A stretch of DNA of 64,000 nt, taken from positions 5,356,501 to 5,420,500 of the forward strand of contig NZ_CP073720.1 in NCBI RefSeq assembly GCF_025137375.1, read 5' to 3'. The stretch comes from Dactylosporangium fulvum (lineage in GTDB: Bacteria > Actinomycetota > Actinomycetes > Mycobacteriales > Micromonosporaceae). The position numbers and the translations under genes were made by a program. Shown one piece after another: positions 1 to 8,674 of the stretch; position 1 is the first letter of the stretch, and each line of letters begins with the position of its first letter. The notes below the pieces were generated by a model. The model saw nothing but the letters and a program-made list of their open reading frames with translations. It ran no database searches and was not told where the DNA came from.

Positions 1-771
1 CGCCGACACCGGATACCACGGCGCGGTACCGAACCGGGGCGCGTGTGCCTGCAGCTGGCCCTTGTTGTCGGCGAGGATGGTGCGCCAGCCGGGGTACGCG
101 TCGACCTTCGTCAGCGCGAACAACACGAAGTTGACCTTCTTGCTGGCCTCGATGAGGAACGACATCTCCGGCTTGGAGAACGGCGAGGACGAGTCGACGA
201 CGAACAGCAGCGCCGTGGCCTTCTCGACCGCGTCCATGGCGACCTCGGCGTGCATCGAGTCGAGGCCGCCGGTGCCGGGGGTGTCGATGAGCGTGAGGTA
301 CTGCAGCAGCGGCGCCGAGTGGTGGACCTCGATCCGCCGCGGCGGGCGCATCCCGTCGGGCAGCCGGCCCAGCACGGTGCCCCAGTCGCGCAGGTCGCCG
401 AGGCCCAGCGGGATCGGGTCTTCCCGGCCGGGGACGTACGCGCGGGCGCCGTGCTGCGCGTTGTGCTGGAACTCCAGGTAGGACGCGGTCGCGACGGCCG
501 CGTCGACCGGGGACAGGTTCGGCACGCCCATGAGCATGTTGGTCAGCGAGCTCTTGCCGCGTTTGGTCTCGCCCACGATGACGATCCGGGGGCGGGTGAC
601 CTCACGGCGCCGCTCGGTGTCGATGTCGGCGGCCGCGTCGGGGTCGATCTTGCGAAGGTACGCGAGGCTGCCGTCGACGCCGGCCTTGAGCAGCTTGCCG
701 AGGGCCGCGGTCGCGTCGGCCGGTTTCTTCGCGGCCTGCCCGGCGGGGGCCGCGTCGGAGGTCTGCGTCAT
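1..771 (-). CDS. Dynamin-like GTPase, C-terminal part beyond window
   Basis: Large GTPase of the bacterial dynamin group, expected to remodel or fuse membranes; 257 residues are visible and the rest lies left of the window. Seen: a low-complexity N-terminus, P-loop GETKRGKS (about residues 67-74), G3 motif DTPGTGG, and G4 TKVD close to the cut edge. The ATG at 771 overlaps the TGA of the GrpE-like gene (ATGA), so the two are translationally coupled. With the GTPase at 1630-3144 it forms a dynamin pair, as in bacterial DynA/DynB or IniA/IniC loci (family knowledge). The membrane target cannot be read from the sequence. Confidence 0.85.
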   Translation of the reverse strand, partial: MTQTSDAAPAGQAAKKPADATAALGKLLKAGVDGSLAYLRKIDPDAAADIDTERRREVTRPRIVIVGETKRGKSSLTNMLMGVPNLSPVDAAVATASYLEFQHNAQHGARAYVPGREDPIPLGLGDLRDWGTVLGRLPDGMRPPRRIEVHHSAPLLQYLTLIDTPGTGGLDSMHAEVAMDAVEKATALLFVVDSSSPFSKPEMSFLIEASKKVNFVLFALTKVDAYPGWRTILADNKGQLQAHAPRFGTAPWYPVSA

Positions 772-1562
772 CGCTGCTGCCCTTTACGTGGTTGCTGTGC
801 GGTGGTGCCCGCCGGTCCGGTGTGGTGCGCCACCGTCGGGTGCGCGCCGGTGGGGCCGCCGGCGTTGCGGGCGGCCTGGTAGACGGTGACGATCGGGGCG
901 CGCAGGACCCGCCCGTCCCGGTCGACGTAGCCGGGGACCTCGACGGCGGCGATCGACCCGATCAGCGACGGGTCGTTGCTGGGGGTGGCGCCGCCGGCCT
1001 CGTGGTGCGCCGGGTCGAACCGGGCCCCGACGGGCTCGAGGATGGTGACCCCGGCCTCCTGCAGGGCGGTGCCGAGCCGGTCGCCGAGGGCCTTGCTGGT
1101 GACCCGGTCCCGCACGTAGATGCACGCCTGGACCAGCGCCCGCCGGTCGGCGGCGCCGGACCCGCCCGTCCCGCCGGCGGTGGCCGGGGCGGCGGGGCGG
1201 CGCGCCGACAGCAGCATGAGCAGCAGCAGCGCGGCACCGACGAACAGCGCGCCGACGAACGCGACGAGCGCCGCCCGGATCCCGAACGCCTCCTGCTTCG
1301 TGCACGCCGCGGCCGGTGCGGCCTGGTCCTGCACGATCGGGGCGGTCTGCTTCTGCTCCGGCGGCTGGTTCGGGGTGTTGACCTCGTCACCGATCCCGAC
1401 CCCGCTGCCGGAGTTCTGGGCCGGCGCGGTCGTGGCCACCGGGGCGGGCGCGGCGGGGCAGTCCGGCGCGCCGCTGAGCAGGCCGGTCGCCACGCCGGTG
1501 AGCACCGCGACGGTCAGGGCTACGGCAACCGCGATGAGGCGCAGGCTGCTGTTGGAGGACAT
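768..1562 (-). CDS. Membrane-anchored GrpE-like protein
   Basis: 264-residue protein. An N-terminal hydrophobic segment (about residues 8-30), a Pro/Gln-rich stretch, then a second strong hydrophobic segment (IRAALVAFVGALFVGAALLL) put the C-terminus on the other side of the membrane or near it. The C-terminal third resembles the beta domain of GrpE (LQEAGVTILEPVGARFDPAHHEA), the nucleotide-exchange factor of Hsp70. The start at 1562 is chosen because AGGAG lies 8 bases upstream; the frame stays open for 30 further codons. It lies between two dynamin-like GTPases with coupled translation to the second. A role as exchange factor or adaptor for the GTPases is inference; no DnaK gene is visible. 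Confidence 0.75.
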   Translation of the reverse strand: MSSNSSLRLIAVAVALTVAVLTGVATGLLSGAPDCPAAPAPVATTAPAQNSGSGVGIGDEVNTPNQPPEQKQTAPIVQDQAAPAAACTKQEAFGIRAALVAFVGALFVGAALLLLMLLSARRPAAPATAGGTGGSGAADRRALVQACIYVRDRVTSKALGDRLGTALQEAGVTILEPVGARFDPAHHEAGGATPSNDPSLIGSIAAVEVPGYVDRDGRVLRAPIVTVYQAARNAGGPTGAHPTVAHHTGPAGTTAQQPRKGQQR

Positions 1563-1629
1563 CTTCGGCTCCTGGGGGTCGGGGCCACGAACAGGGGCTG
1601 GACGGTTCGCTGGATAGGACTGGGACCGG

Positions 1630-3144
1630 CTACCGGGCATGGGCCTGGCCACCGCGGATGCGCTGGGACAGCAGGTAGAACCCGCGGTGCGCGACGAGCG
1701 CGACCCGCGACTGGGACGGGCTGGCCCCGGCGACGGCGTAGGCCCGCCAGCGGGTGGCGGCGTCGAGCGCGGCCCGGACCATCTGGTCCCGGTCGGCCTG
1801 CGGCAGGTTCAGGATCCAGCCGGGGTCGTTGGACAGCGCGAGCCGGGTCAGCTCGCCCTCCATCTGGTCGGGCAGGTCGACGGCGCCGGTGGTGACCAGC
1901 TGCGCCACTTCGAGCAGCCGCAGCCGGTGCGACTCGGGCTGCTGCAGGACCCGCTCGATGGCGTCGCGCAGCAGTTCCCGGTCGTGGGGCCGCTCGGCGT
2001 GGCTGGCGATCTTCTCCAGGCTCGACAGCGCCCACCCGGCCTTGATCGCGTCGGTGCGCCACCGGAACGCGTGGTCGAGGGTCTGCCGCAGCCGCGGGAA
2101 CCCGGACGCCTGGAACAGCATCCGCACCAGCTCGCCGGTGGCGAGGGTCGGCTTGGCGACCAGCTGCGCGATGGCGAAGCTGATGCCGTAGAGGTCGAGC
2201 AGCCGCAGCAGCCGTTCCCGCGACTCGCGGGTGATGCCGCACTCCCGGGACGTGAACAGGTCGACGGAGGCGAGCAGGACGGTCCGCTCGCCCTGGGGCA
2301 GCGCGGCGAGCTGCCGCAGCGCCTCGCAGTCGGCGGCGGTCAGCCGCCCGGCTTCGGTCGTCTCGGCGAGCAGCCCGACCACCGGCACGACGTCGGAGAC
2401 CACCCGGCGCAGCACCTTGGACTGGTCGGAGGCGAGCGGCGCGACGATCGGCCAGGGGTCCTGGCCGCCGCCGGCGAGCTTGTCGACCTTGTTGAACAGG
2501 CCGAGGGAGTTGATCGGGTTCGACGACAGCCGCGCCGAGATCGACCGGAACGCCTCGAGGGCCTGGACGTCGTCCTCGCGGACGGACTGGGTGAACACGT
2601 AGATGATCGCCTCGGCGCCGGAGAGCGCGCCGGCGGAGTCCGAGTCGAGGTCGTCGTCGATCGGCGCCTCGGAGAACAGGAACCGGCGGGCCTGGTCCGA
2701 CACGGACGTGTTCGCCGACGACAGGCCGGGCGTGTCGACGACGGTGAGGTCGCGCAGGTGGTCGCTGGTGAGGGTGACGTCGACGTAGGCGACCTCGTGG
2801 CGGGCGACGCCGAGCCGCTGCGGGATCATCCCGGCCTCGTCGAGGGGGAGGCTGACCCGGGCACCGTTGCGTTTGACGACGTCGACCCGGTCGGAGGTGC
2901 CGTAGCGGAACTGGGTCACGATCCGGGTGCACTCGCCGACCTCGGTCGGCGCGACCCGCCGGCCGATGAGGGCGTTGACGAGCGTCGACTTGCCGGACTT
3001 GAGCCGGCCGGCGATCGCGACCCGCAGCGGCTCGCCGAGGCGCCGCCGCACGTCGACCACCTGTGCCTGGGCGGCGCCGCCGAGACGGTTGCCGACCTCG
3101 GCGCACAGGTCGGCGACGCGGGAGCTGAGTGGTCCTGGAGCCAC
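1630..3144 (-). CDS. Dynamin-like GTPase
   Basis: 504-residue GTPase with all nucleotide motifs: P-loop GRLKSGKST (46-54), switch Thr in ECTRIVTQ (about 73), DTPG (137-140) and NKVD (218-221), followed by a long helical region as in dynamin-family stalks. No obvious transmembrane segment, so membrane contact is probably peripheral or through the partner proteins. GTG start at 3144. It heads a minus-strand operon with the GrpE-like membrane protein and the second dynamin-like GTPase and is divergent from a LuxR-type regulator. Cellular role (membrane fission/fusion, sporulation septation or stress repair) is not decidable from sequence. Confidence 0.85.
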   Translation of the reverse strand: MAPGPLSSRVADLCAEVGNRLGGAAQAQVVDVRRRLGEPLRVAIAGRLKSGKSTLVNALIGRRVAPTEVGECTRIVTQFRYGTSDRVDVVKRNGARVSLPLDEAGMIPQRLGVARHEVAYVDVTLTSDHLRDLTVVDTPGLSSANTSVSDQARRFLFSEAPIDDDLDSDSAGALSGAEAIIYVFTQSVREDDVQALEAFRSISARLSSNPINSLGLFNKVDKLAGGGQDPWPIVAPLASDQSKVLRRVVSDVVPVVGLLAETTEAGRLTAADCEALRQLAALPQGERTVLLASVDLFTSRECGITRESRERLLRLLDLYGISFAIAQLVAKPTLATGELVRMLFQASGFPRLRQTLDHAFRWRTDAIKAGWALSSLEKIASHAERPHDRELLRDAIERVLQQPESHRLRLLEVAQLVTTGAVDLPDQMEGELTRLALSNDPGWILNLPQADRDQMVRAALDAATRWRAYAVAGASPSQSRVALVAHRGFYLLSQRIRGGQAHAR

Positions 3145-3322
3145 GGGGTCAGCCCCGGTTCGGCGTCGCGCACAGACTGATCACCGACTGCGCGAGGCCG
3201 GTGGGTTCAGCCACAATGCCGACGTACCCTCGGGTGTCCAAGGGGTGGACCTCGCTCATTATTCGCTCCTGGATGGAATCAGAACCGTCATGTCACGCAC
3301 GTACGGCACACACATTACGAAT

Positions 3323-3340
3323 ATCCTGCGCGCGCAGGAT
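3323..3340. promoter_or_regulatory. 18-bp perfect palindrome before LuxR-type gene
   Basis: ATCCTGCGCGCGCAGGAT is self-complementary over its full length and ends 31 bases before the GTG start at 3372, in a locally AT-richer divergent intergenic region (3145-3371). It may be an operator for the adjacent regulator or a leader hairpin. No terminator-like T run follows. Confidence 0.5.
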
Positions 3341-3371
3341 CCCATGTTCGTGCCACGAATGGAGGCGACCC

Positions 3372-5885
3372 GTGCCTGAGGCACCGACTGATGAGCCCGA
3401 GACCGGCGCGCCGGTGGTCGGCCGGGCGACGGTGGGTGCCGCGGTGTGGCCGCCTGCTGACCTGGTCACCGCGGCGGTGGACGCCCTGCGTAACCCGGGT
3501 CTCGTGGTCATCGCCGGGGCACCCGGGACGGGCCGCACAACCGTCCTGAAACGGCTCGGGGAGACGTTCCGCGGTGCCGTGTTCACCGGCGGCGCGCTCG
3601 CGATGCTGCGGGGTGTGCCGGCCCTGCCGCTGTCCCGCGCGGTGCGGGTGCGACTCCCGTCACACGAGGCGCCGCTGCTCGCCGAGGCCGTCCGCTCCCG
3701 CGTCCGTCACGGCCTGTTGCTCCTCGACGACCTGCAGTGGGCGGATCCGCTGACGATGGCCGCGCTGCCCGCCATCGCCGAACACTGTCGGATAGCCGTC
3801 ACCTTACGCACCCCGCACCGGCTGCCCGGCGACGCCGAACAGGCGCTGCGCCGCGCCGCGGCCGCTTCGGGCGCGTGGCTCAACACGCCGGCGATGCCCG
3901 CCGACGCGGCCGCGGCACTGGTACGGCAGATCGCCCCGTCGGCGAGCGCGACCGTCGTCGCCGACCTGGTCCGCCGCGCCGGTGGAGTGCCCCTGGCCGT
4001 GACCGCGCTCGCCAAGCACGTCGCGCAGGGCGGCACGCCCCGCGACACCGGCGACGGCCTCGACAAGGGCCTCGCCTACACCGTCGCCGGCGCCCTCGCG
4101 GACCTGACCCGCCCCGCCCGCACCGCGATGGCCGCCCTCGGCCTGCTCGGCCGGCCGGTGAGCGCGTCGGTCCTCGGCGAGGGCCTCGCCGAGCTCACCT
4201 CGACCGGTCTCGTCGACATCGACGACGGCATCGCCGCACCCGTCTCCCCGTACACGGCGGAGGTCGCCGCCGGCCTGCTCGACCCCGCCGAACGGGCCGC
4301 GCTGCACCGCCGCCTCGCGACCCTGGTCCCGCCGCGGGAGGCGGCCCGGCACCTCGCCGCCGCCGGCGCCGGCGCCGAGGCCTACCAGGTCGCGGTCCGC
4401 GCCGCCGCGGCCGCCGAGTCCTCCGGCGACCGTGCCGAGCTGCTGCTGCTCGCCTGCGACCTGCCCGGCGTGACCGCCGAGCCGCAGGTGCGCATCGCCG
4501 CGGCCCGCGCCGCGCTCGCCGCCGGCCGGCCCGGCTCCTGCCTGCGGGTCGTCGACCCGGCCACCACCGACCCGGTCGCCGCGGTCCTGCGCGGCGAGGC
4601 GCTGCTGCAGCAGGGCGCCGCGGCCGACGCCGCGGCCGCCGTGGCGGCGGTCCCCGACGACGCGCCCGCCGACGTCCTCGGCGGCCGGGACCGGATCCGG
4701 CTGCTGAGCATGCTCACCACCGACCCCGGCGGTGCCGTCGCCCGCGCCGAGGAACTGCTGAAGGTCCACGGCGACGCACCCGCCCACCCGGGCCTGCGCG
4801 CCGCGATCGCCGCCGTGCGGGCCGGCACCCGCCAGCCCGGCTGGGAGTACGGCCTGGCGTCCGCCGCGTCCGCGGCCGGGCAGGCCGGTGACGCCCTCGC
4901 CGCCCGGTGGAGCGCCTGGCTGCTCGTGGAGACCCTGACCGCCGACGCCCGCCTCGCCGAGGCCGCCCAGGCCGCCACCGCGGCCGCCGCCGCCTGCGCC
5001 GGGGACCTCGCCTACAGCTGGCAGACCCGGTTCATCGCCGCGCAGCTGTGGTGCGACGCGCTGCGCGGCGAGGAGATCGACGAGGTCGTCCGCCGCGCCG
5101 GTGACCTCACCGACCGGACCCTGCCGGCCGTCGCCCGCGGCTACGCCGTCGCCGCGGCCAGCCTCGCCGAGGCCGACGGCGGCCTGCTCGCCCCGGCCCG
5201 GGCCCGCCTGGAGGCCCTGCCGAACCGGCCCGCGACGACCGGCCCGGTCCTCGACTGGGTGGCCCGCGAGGCCGCCTGGCTCGACGGCCAGCCGGACCAG
5301 GCGACGACCCCCGCGACCGACCCGGCGCCGCCCCTCGTCGACGGGCTGCGCCGCATCACCGCCCGCTGGGCCGCCTACGACGCCGGGGTCACCGGCGACG
5401 GCCCGCACCCCGGCGACGCGACCCTGCCGCCGGTCGTGGCGACCCTGGAGGCGTGGAAGTCCCCGGACCGCTTCGCCGAGGCCGCCGCCGCCTGGCGCGA
5501 CCTCGCCCGCCGGGAGGAGGTCCGCTGCCTGCTCGCCCGGGGACTGCTCGAGGAGGACGCGGAACAGGCCGTACCACCACTGCTGGAGGCCGAACGCCTG
5601 GCCGAGGAGGCCGGTCTGGTCGTCCTGCTCGGACGGGCCCGCCGGGCACTGCGCCGGCACTCGATCCGCCGCGACACCCGCGGCCGCCGCGCCGGGGACG
5701 ACCTCACCGACCGGGAGCGGGACGTGCTGCGCCTCGTCGCCAACGGGGAGCCGACCCGCCGCATCGCCGGCCAGCTGGGCATCTCCCGGGAGACGGTGGA
5801 GACCCACATCCGGTCCGGGATGCGCAAGCTCGGCGCCCGGACCCGCACCGAGGCCGCCGCCCTGGCAATCGAGGAGCTTGGATGA
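3372..5885 (+). CDS. Large ATP-binding LuxR-family regulator (LAL type)
   Basis: 837-residue transcription regulator with the LAL layout: an N-terminal AAA/STAND ATPase with Walker A GAPGTGRTT (49-57) and Walker B LLLLDDLQWAD (about 114-125), a long alpha-helical TPR-like middle, and a C-terminal LuxR helix-turn-helix (LTDRERDVLRLVANG ... ISRETVETHIRSGMRKLG). The GTG at 3372 is chosen because GGAGG stands 7 bases before it; the open frame extends further upstream without a comparable site. Expected to bind a small inducer and ATP and activate neighbouring or distant promoters (family knowledge). It is divergent from the dynamin operon and followed by a second HTH gene. Confidence 0.85.
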   Translation: MPEAPTDEPETGAPVVGRATVGAAVWPPADLVTAAVDALRNPGLVVIAGAPGTGRTTVLKRLGETFRGAVFTGGALAMLRGVPALPLSRAVRVRLPSHEAPLLAEAVRSRVRHGLLLLDDLQWADPLTMAALPAIAEHCRIAVTLRTPHRLPGDAEQALRRAAAASGAWLNTPAMPADAAAALVRQIAPSASATVVADLVRRAGGVPLAVTALAKHVAQGGTPRDTGDGLDKGLAYTVAGALADLTRPARTAMAALGLLGRPVSASVLGEGLAELTSTGLVDIDDGIAAPVSPYTAEVAAGLLDPAERAALHRRLATLVPPREAARHLAAAGAGAEAYQVAVRAAAAAESSGDRAELLLLACDLPGVTAEPQVRIAAARAALAAGRPGSCLRVVDPATTDPVAAVLRGEALLQQGAAADAAAAVAAVPDDAPADVLGGRDRIRLLSMLTTDPGGAVARAEELLKVHGDAPAHPGLRAAIAAVRAGTRQPGWEYGLASAASAAGQAGDALAARWSAWLLVETLTADARLAEAAQAATAAAAACAGDLAYSWQTRFIAAQLWCDALRGEEIDEVVRRAGDLTDRTLPAVARGYAVAAASLAEADGGLLAPARARLEALPNRPATTGPVLDWVAREAAWLDGQPDQATTPATDPAPPLVDGLRRITARWAAYDAGVTGDGPHPGDATLPPVVATLEAWKSPDRFAEAAAAWRDLARREEVRCLLARGLLEEDAEQAVPPLLEAERLAEEAGLVVLLGRARRALRRHSIRRDTRGRRAGDDLTDRERDVLRLVANGEPTRRIAGQLGISRETVETHIRSGMRKLGARTRTEAAALAIEELG

Positions 5886-5913
5886 CGCGGGTGGCGGTCC
5901 CGCGTGTGGTCTT

Positions 5914-6522
5914 GTGTCGGACGGCACCTTCATCGCATGGTGGGCGAATGCTTTCGCGGATGGGCAGCTGATGGCCGGCGACCCGGCGCTCGCGCCACGA
6001 TACGTCGTGGCCTCCGGCGGTGACGCCACCGCGGTCCTGCGCCGCCTGGCCCGTGCCGGCTGGACCACCCGGGAAGGCTTCGCCCTGACCGACCAGCAGT
6101 GGGACGTCTCCGAGTCCCGGCTGGCCCTGTTCGGCCGGGTCACCGACGCCGACACCGCCGAGCTCGCGCTGCTCGCCGCCGCCCGCGGCGCCGGGATCGT
6201 CGCGATCAGCGACGTCACCGGCGACATCGGCCGGGCACTGCTCGCCGACCTGGGCCGGATCGGGCCGGTGTCCACCGACCCCGACGCCGAGCTCGGCACC
6301 GCTGCGGAACCCGCCGCCGGCGGCCCGCAGCTCGCCCCGGAGCAGCGGGCCCTGCTGGAGCGCCTCGCCGGCGGGGAGACGATCGCCGCCGCGGCGGCGG
6401 CGGAGTTCCTGTCGCTGCGGACCGCGAACCGGCGCATCGCCGAGGCCCGCGAGGTCCTCGGCGTCCGCACCACCCGCGAGGCCGTCCTGGCATACCTGCG
6501 GCTGCGCCGCGAAGGCGGCTGA
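5914..6522 (+). CDS. LuxR-like helix-turn-helix protein
   Basis: About 202 residues. The C-terminal 60 residues form a LuxR/sigma-4-like HTH (LAPEQRALLERLAGGETIAAAAAAEFLSL then TANRRIAEAREVLGVRTTREA); the N-terminal 120 residues look like a small alpha/beta domain and carry no receiver Asp pocket I can identify. The start is uncertain: GTG 5914 has no clear ribosome site, and ATG 5971 is an alternative. It lies 28 bases after the LAL-type regulator in the same direction, so it is probably co-transcribed. Likely a DNA-binding partner regulator; target unknown. Confidence 0.7.
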   Translation: MSDGTFIAWWANAFADGQLMAGDPALAPRYVVASGGDATAVLRRLARAGWTTREGFALTDQQWDVSESRLALFGRVTDADTAELALLAAARGAGIVAISDVTGDIGRALLADLGRIGPVSTDPDAELGTAAEPAAGGPQLAPEQRALLERLAGGETIAAAAAAEFLSLRTANRRIAEAREVLGVRTTREAVLAYLRLRREGG

Positions 6523-6693
6523 CCCGGTTTTCGCCGCCGGCCCCTGGGGGCCCCGTCCGCGGCCACGGCCCGGGCCGCGCGCACCCGGTGCCTCCGGTGC
6601 CCCCGAGTTCCTCCTGGAGCCGGTCGGCGACCCCCGCGTTCCGCCGTCGCCTGGGGGCACGGTCGGGTGCGCGCGGTCCGTCGGTCGCGCCGA

Positions 6694-6751
6694 CCTTGAT
6701 CGAGGGAAACTTCAGGCTGTCCCGACGACCTGGAGTTTCCCTCGATCAAGG
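6694..6751. repeat. REP-like hairpin, GATC/GGAAAC type
   Basis: Inverted repeat of about 23-bp arms (left arm CTTGATCGAGGGAAACTTCAGG-like at 6695-6716, right arm 6729-6750, one mismatch) around a 12-base loop. It sits in the 341-bp gap 6523-6863 that otherwise shows no gene. Same layout (outer GATC, inner GGAAAC) as palindromes near 40.9 and 62.5-63.2 kb in this window, so it is a dispersed repeat rather than a gene-specific terminator. Confidence 0.8.
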
Positions 6752-6863
6752 AACCCTGGTCAGGCCCTCGTCCTCCACCGGCACCGATCCGTCGTTCCCC
6801 TCTCGGCACCGCCCGGGCATTCCCGGGTTCGGAACGGTTGCGGGACGCGGCAGACTTGTGCGC

Positions 6864-7373
6864 ATGCAGACGGCGCTGATCGTGGTCGTGCCGGAGGCCG
6901 AGCCGGTGGTCGGCCCGCTACGGGCGGTGCTGGACCCGGCCGCGTCCTGGGGCGTGCCCGCCCACGTCACGGTCCTCTACCCGTTCCTGCCGCCGCACCG
7001 GGTCGACGGCACGGTCCTCGCCGCCCTGCGGGACGTCGTCGGCGCCACACCGCGGTTCGGGGCCGCGCTCACCCGCGTCGCCTGGTTCGGCGACACCGTC
7101 GTGTGGGCCGCACCGGAACCGGACCAGCCGTTCCGGGACCTCACCACGGCGGTGTGGCGGCGGTTCCCCGAGACACCCCCGTACGGCGGCGCGTACGACG
7201 ACGTCGTCCCGCACCTGACGATCGGCGACGGCGCCCCCGGGCCGCGGCTCGAACACGCCGCGGCCGCCGTCGCACCCCACCTGCCGATCCCGTTCACCGT
7301 CGGCGCCGTCCGGCTGATCAGCGGCGAACCCGGCGAACTGTGGGAGACGGTGACCGAGTTCCCGCTCCGCTAA
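6864..7373 (+). CDS. 2'-5' RNA ligase / 2H phosphoesterase family protein
   Basis: 169 residues with the two HxT motifs that define 2H phosphoesterases: HVT at 34-36 (AHVTVLYPF) and HLT at 117-119 (PHLTIG), which would supply the catalytic His pair for hydrolysis of 2',3'-cyclic or 2'-5' phosphodiester bonds. Length is typical for the LigT/CPDase group. ATG at 6864. Its stop overlaps by four bases the stop of the convergent acyltransferase. Natural substrate unknown. Confidence 0.85.
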   Translation: MQTALIVVVPEAEPVVGPLRAVLDPAASWGVPAHVTVLYPFLPPHRVDGTVLAALRDVVGATPRFGAALTRVAWFGDTVVWAAPEPDQPFRDLTTAVWRRFPETPPYGGAYDDVVPHLTIGDGAPGPRLEHAAAAVAPHLPIPFTVGAVRLISGEPGELWETVTEFPLR

Positions 7374-8500
7374 GCGGGGTTCCGCGGAACGTGCCGGCGC
7401 TGCGTGGTCAGCGGCCGGATCGGGTCGACATACCGCGGCAGGCGCGGCTCGTCGGCCCGCAACGGCCGCAGCTCGGCCGTGATCGCGTCGATGATCCGGT
7501 CGGTGGCCCTCTGCGCCGCCCCCGGCGACACCGGGTCAAGACCGGACAGGTCGACGACGCCACCGAAATGGACCCGGACAACCGGCCGGCGCACCAGCGA
7601 CCGGCACACGGTGCGGACCGTCGGCCCGAACCCGCCCCACGCCGCCACCTCGTGCGCACCCCACTGCGCGACCGCCACGACCGGCACCTCGGTCCGCAAC
7701 GCGATCCGCGCCATGCCCGTCTTGCCGCGCTCCGGCCACATCCCCGGGTCGAGTGTGATCCGCCCTTCCGGATACCCCATGACGTGCGACCCGGCCGCGA
7801 GCGCCCCGACGACGTCGTCGACCGCCTCGGCCACGTTCGCCTGCCGCCGGTTGATCCGGATGTGCCCGGCCGCCCGCATCACCGACCCGACGACCGGCGC
7901 CCGGAACAGCCCACCGGTGGCCATCAGCCGCGGCGCGACCCGCATGACCCGGCACGCGGCGGTGATGGCGATCGGGTCGAACGGCCCGATGTGGTTGACC
8001 GCGAAGATCACCGGCCCGGTGCGCAGCTCGGCGGGCACGTCCCCGGTGACGCGGAGCCGGGCGATCGGCATGACGACGAGCCGGGCGAGGAAGAGCAGGA
8101 ACCGCCAGGTGCGCGGCGCCCGCCAGGGACCGACGGGCACGGCGGGCCCGGTGCCGGCGGGGCTGCCGGTGTGCGGCGCGGTCTGTGCCGCCGGTGGCGG
8201 CCCCGGTGGCGGCGGCGCTGTCGGGGCGTCGGCCGCGGGCGGCTGGGTCCACGGCTCGGTCCCGGCCCCGGGGACCGGCGGAGTCGACGGTGGCGTGGCC
8301 AGCGGTGTCGCGTCAGCTGGGGGCGGCGTCGTGGGTGCCGGTGCCGTGACAGCAGCGGCACCTGACGGCGCCGAGACGGCCGGCGTGGTGCCGTTCAGCG
8401 CAGGGGCGGACGGCAGGGCCCCGGCGGCAGCGCCCGGACCGGGGCCGGTCACGGTGGTGCCGTGTGCTGCCGAGGTGTCGGCCGTCTCGCCGTCGTTCAC
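7370..8500 (-). CDS. 1-acylglycerol-phosphate acyltransferase family (PlsC-like)
   Basis: 376 residues. The C-terminal 240 residues are a PlsC-type acyltransferase domain: catalytic NHIGPFD (H170, D175) and substrate-binding GYPEGR (242-247); it would transfer an acyl chain to lysophosphatidate or a related lipid at the inner membrane face, helped by a hydrophobic stretch near 132-146. The first 128 residues are low-complexity Pro/Ala/Thr and may be a disordered tail; a shorter start cannot be excluded. Single gene, convergent with the 2H phosphoesterase. Confidence 0.8.
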   Translation of the reverse strand: MNDGETADTSAAHGTTVTGPGPGAAAGALPSAPALNGTTPAVSAPSGAAAVTAPAPTTPPPADATPLATPPSTPPVPGAGTEPWTQPPAADAPTAPPPPGPPPAAQTAPHTGSPAGTGPAVPVGPWRAPRTWRFLLFLARLVVMPIARLRVTGDVPAELRTGPVIFAVNHIGPFDPIAITAACRVMRVAPRLMATGGLFRAPVVGSVMRAAGHIRINRRQANVAEAVDDVVGALAAGSHVMGYPEGRITLDPGMWPERGKTGMARIALRTEVPVVAVAQWGAHEVAAWGGFGPTVRTVCRSLVRRPVVRVHFGGVVDLSGLDPVSPGAAQRATDRIIDAITAELRPLRADEPRLPRYVDPIRPLTTQRRHVPRNPA

Positions 8501-8554
8501 GTCAGTCCGTCCTGCCGACCCTGCTCAACCGCCGACCCGGGGTGAGTCGACCAT

Positions 8555-8592
8555 GGAACGGTAGCGCCGCCGGCAGGCGGCGCAACCGTTCC
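8555..8592. terminator. Strong hairpin between acyltransferase start and next gene
   Basis: 17-bp stem with one mismatch (8555-8571 with 8576-8592) and a 4-base loop. It lies downstream of the minus-strand gene ending at 8675 and upstream of the acyltransferase start at 8500. There is no T run, as is common for actinobacterial terminators, so termination is plausible but not proven. Confidence 0.5.
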
Positions 8593-8674
8593 CTCGGCTC
8601 GTCCCTGTCGCGTGCCCGGCCCCCGGCGGCTGCCAGCGACCCTGCTGTGCCGCTACTCCGCCGCTACTCCGCCG

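Noticed and set aside
3804..6809. 1001-codon minus-strand open frame opposite the LAL regulator
   Set aside because: Composition is Gly/Ala/Arg-rich with no domain; it mirrors a strongly supported plus-strand gene, a normal effect of high GC.
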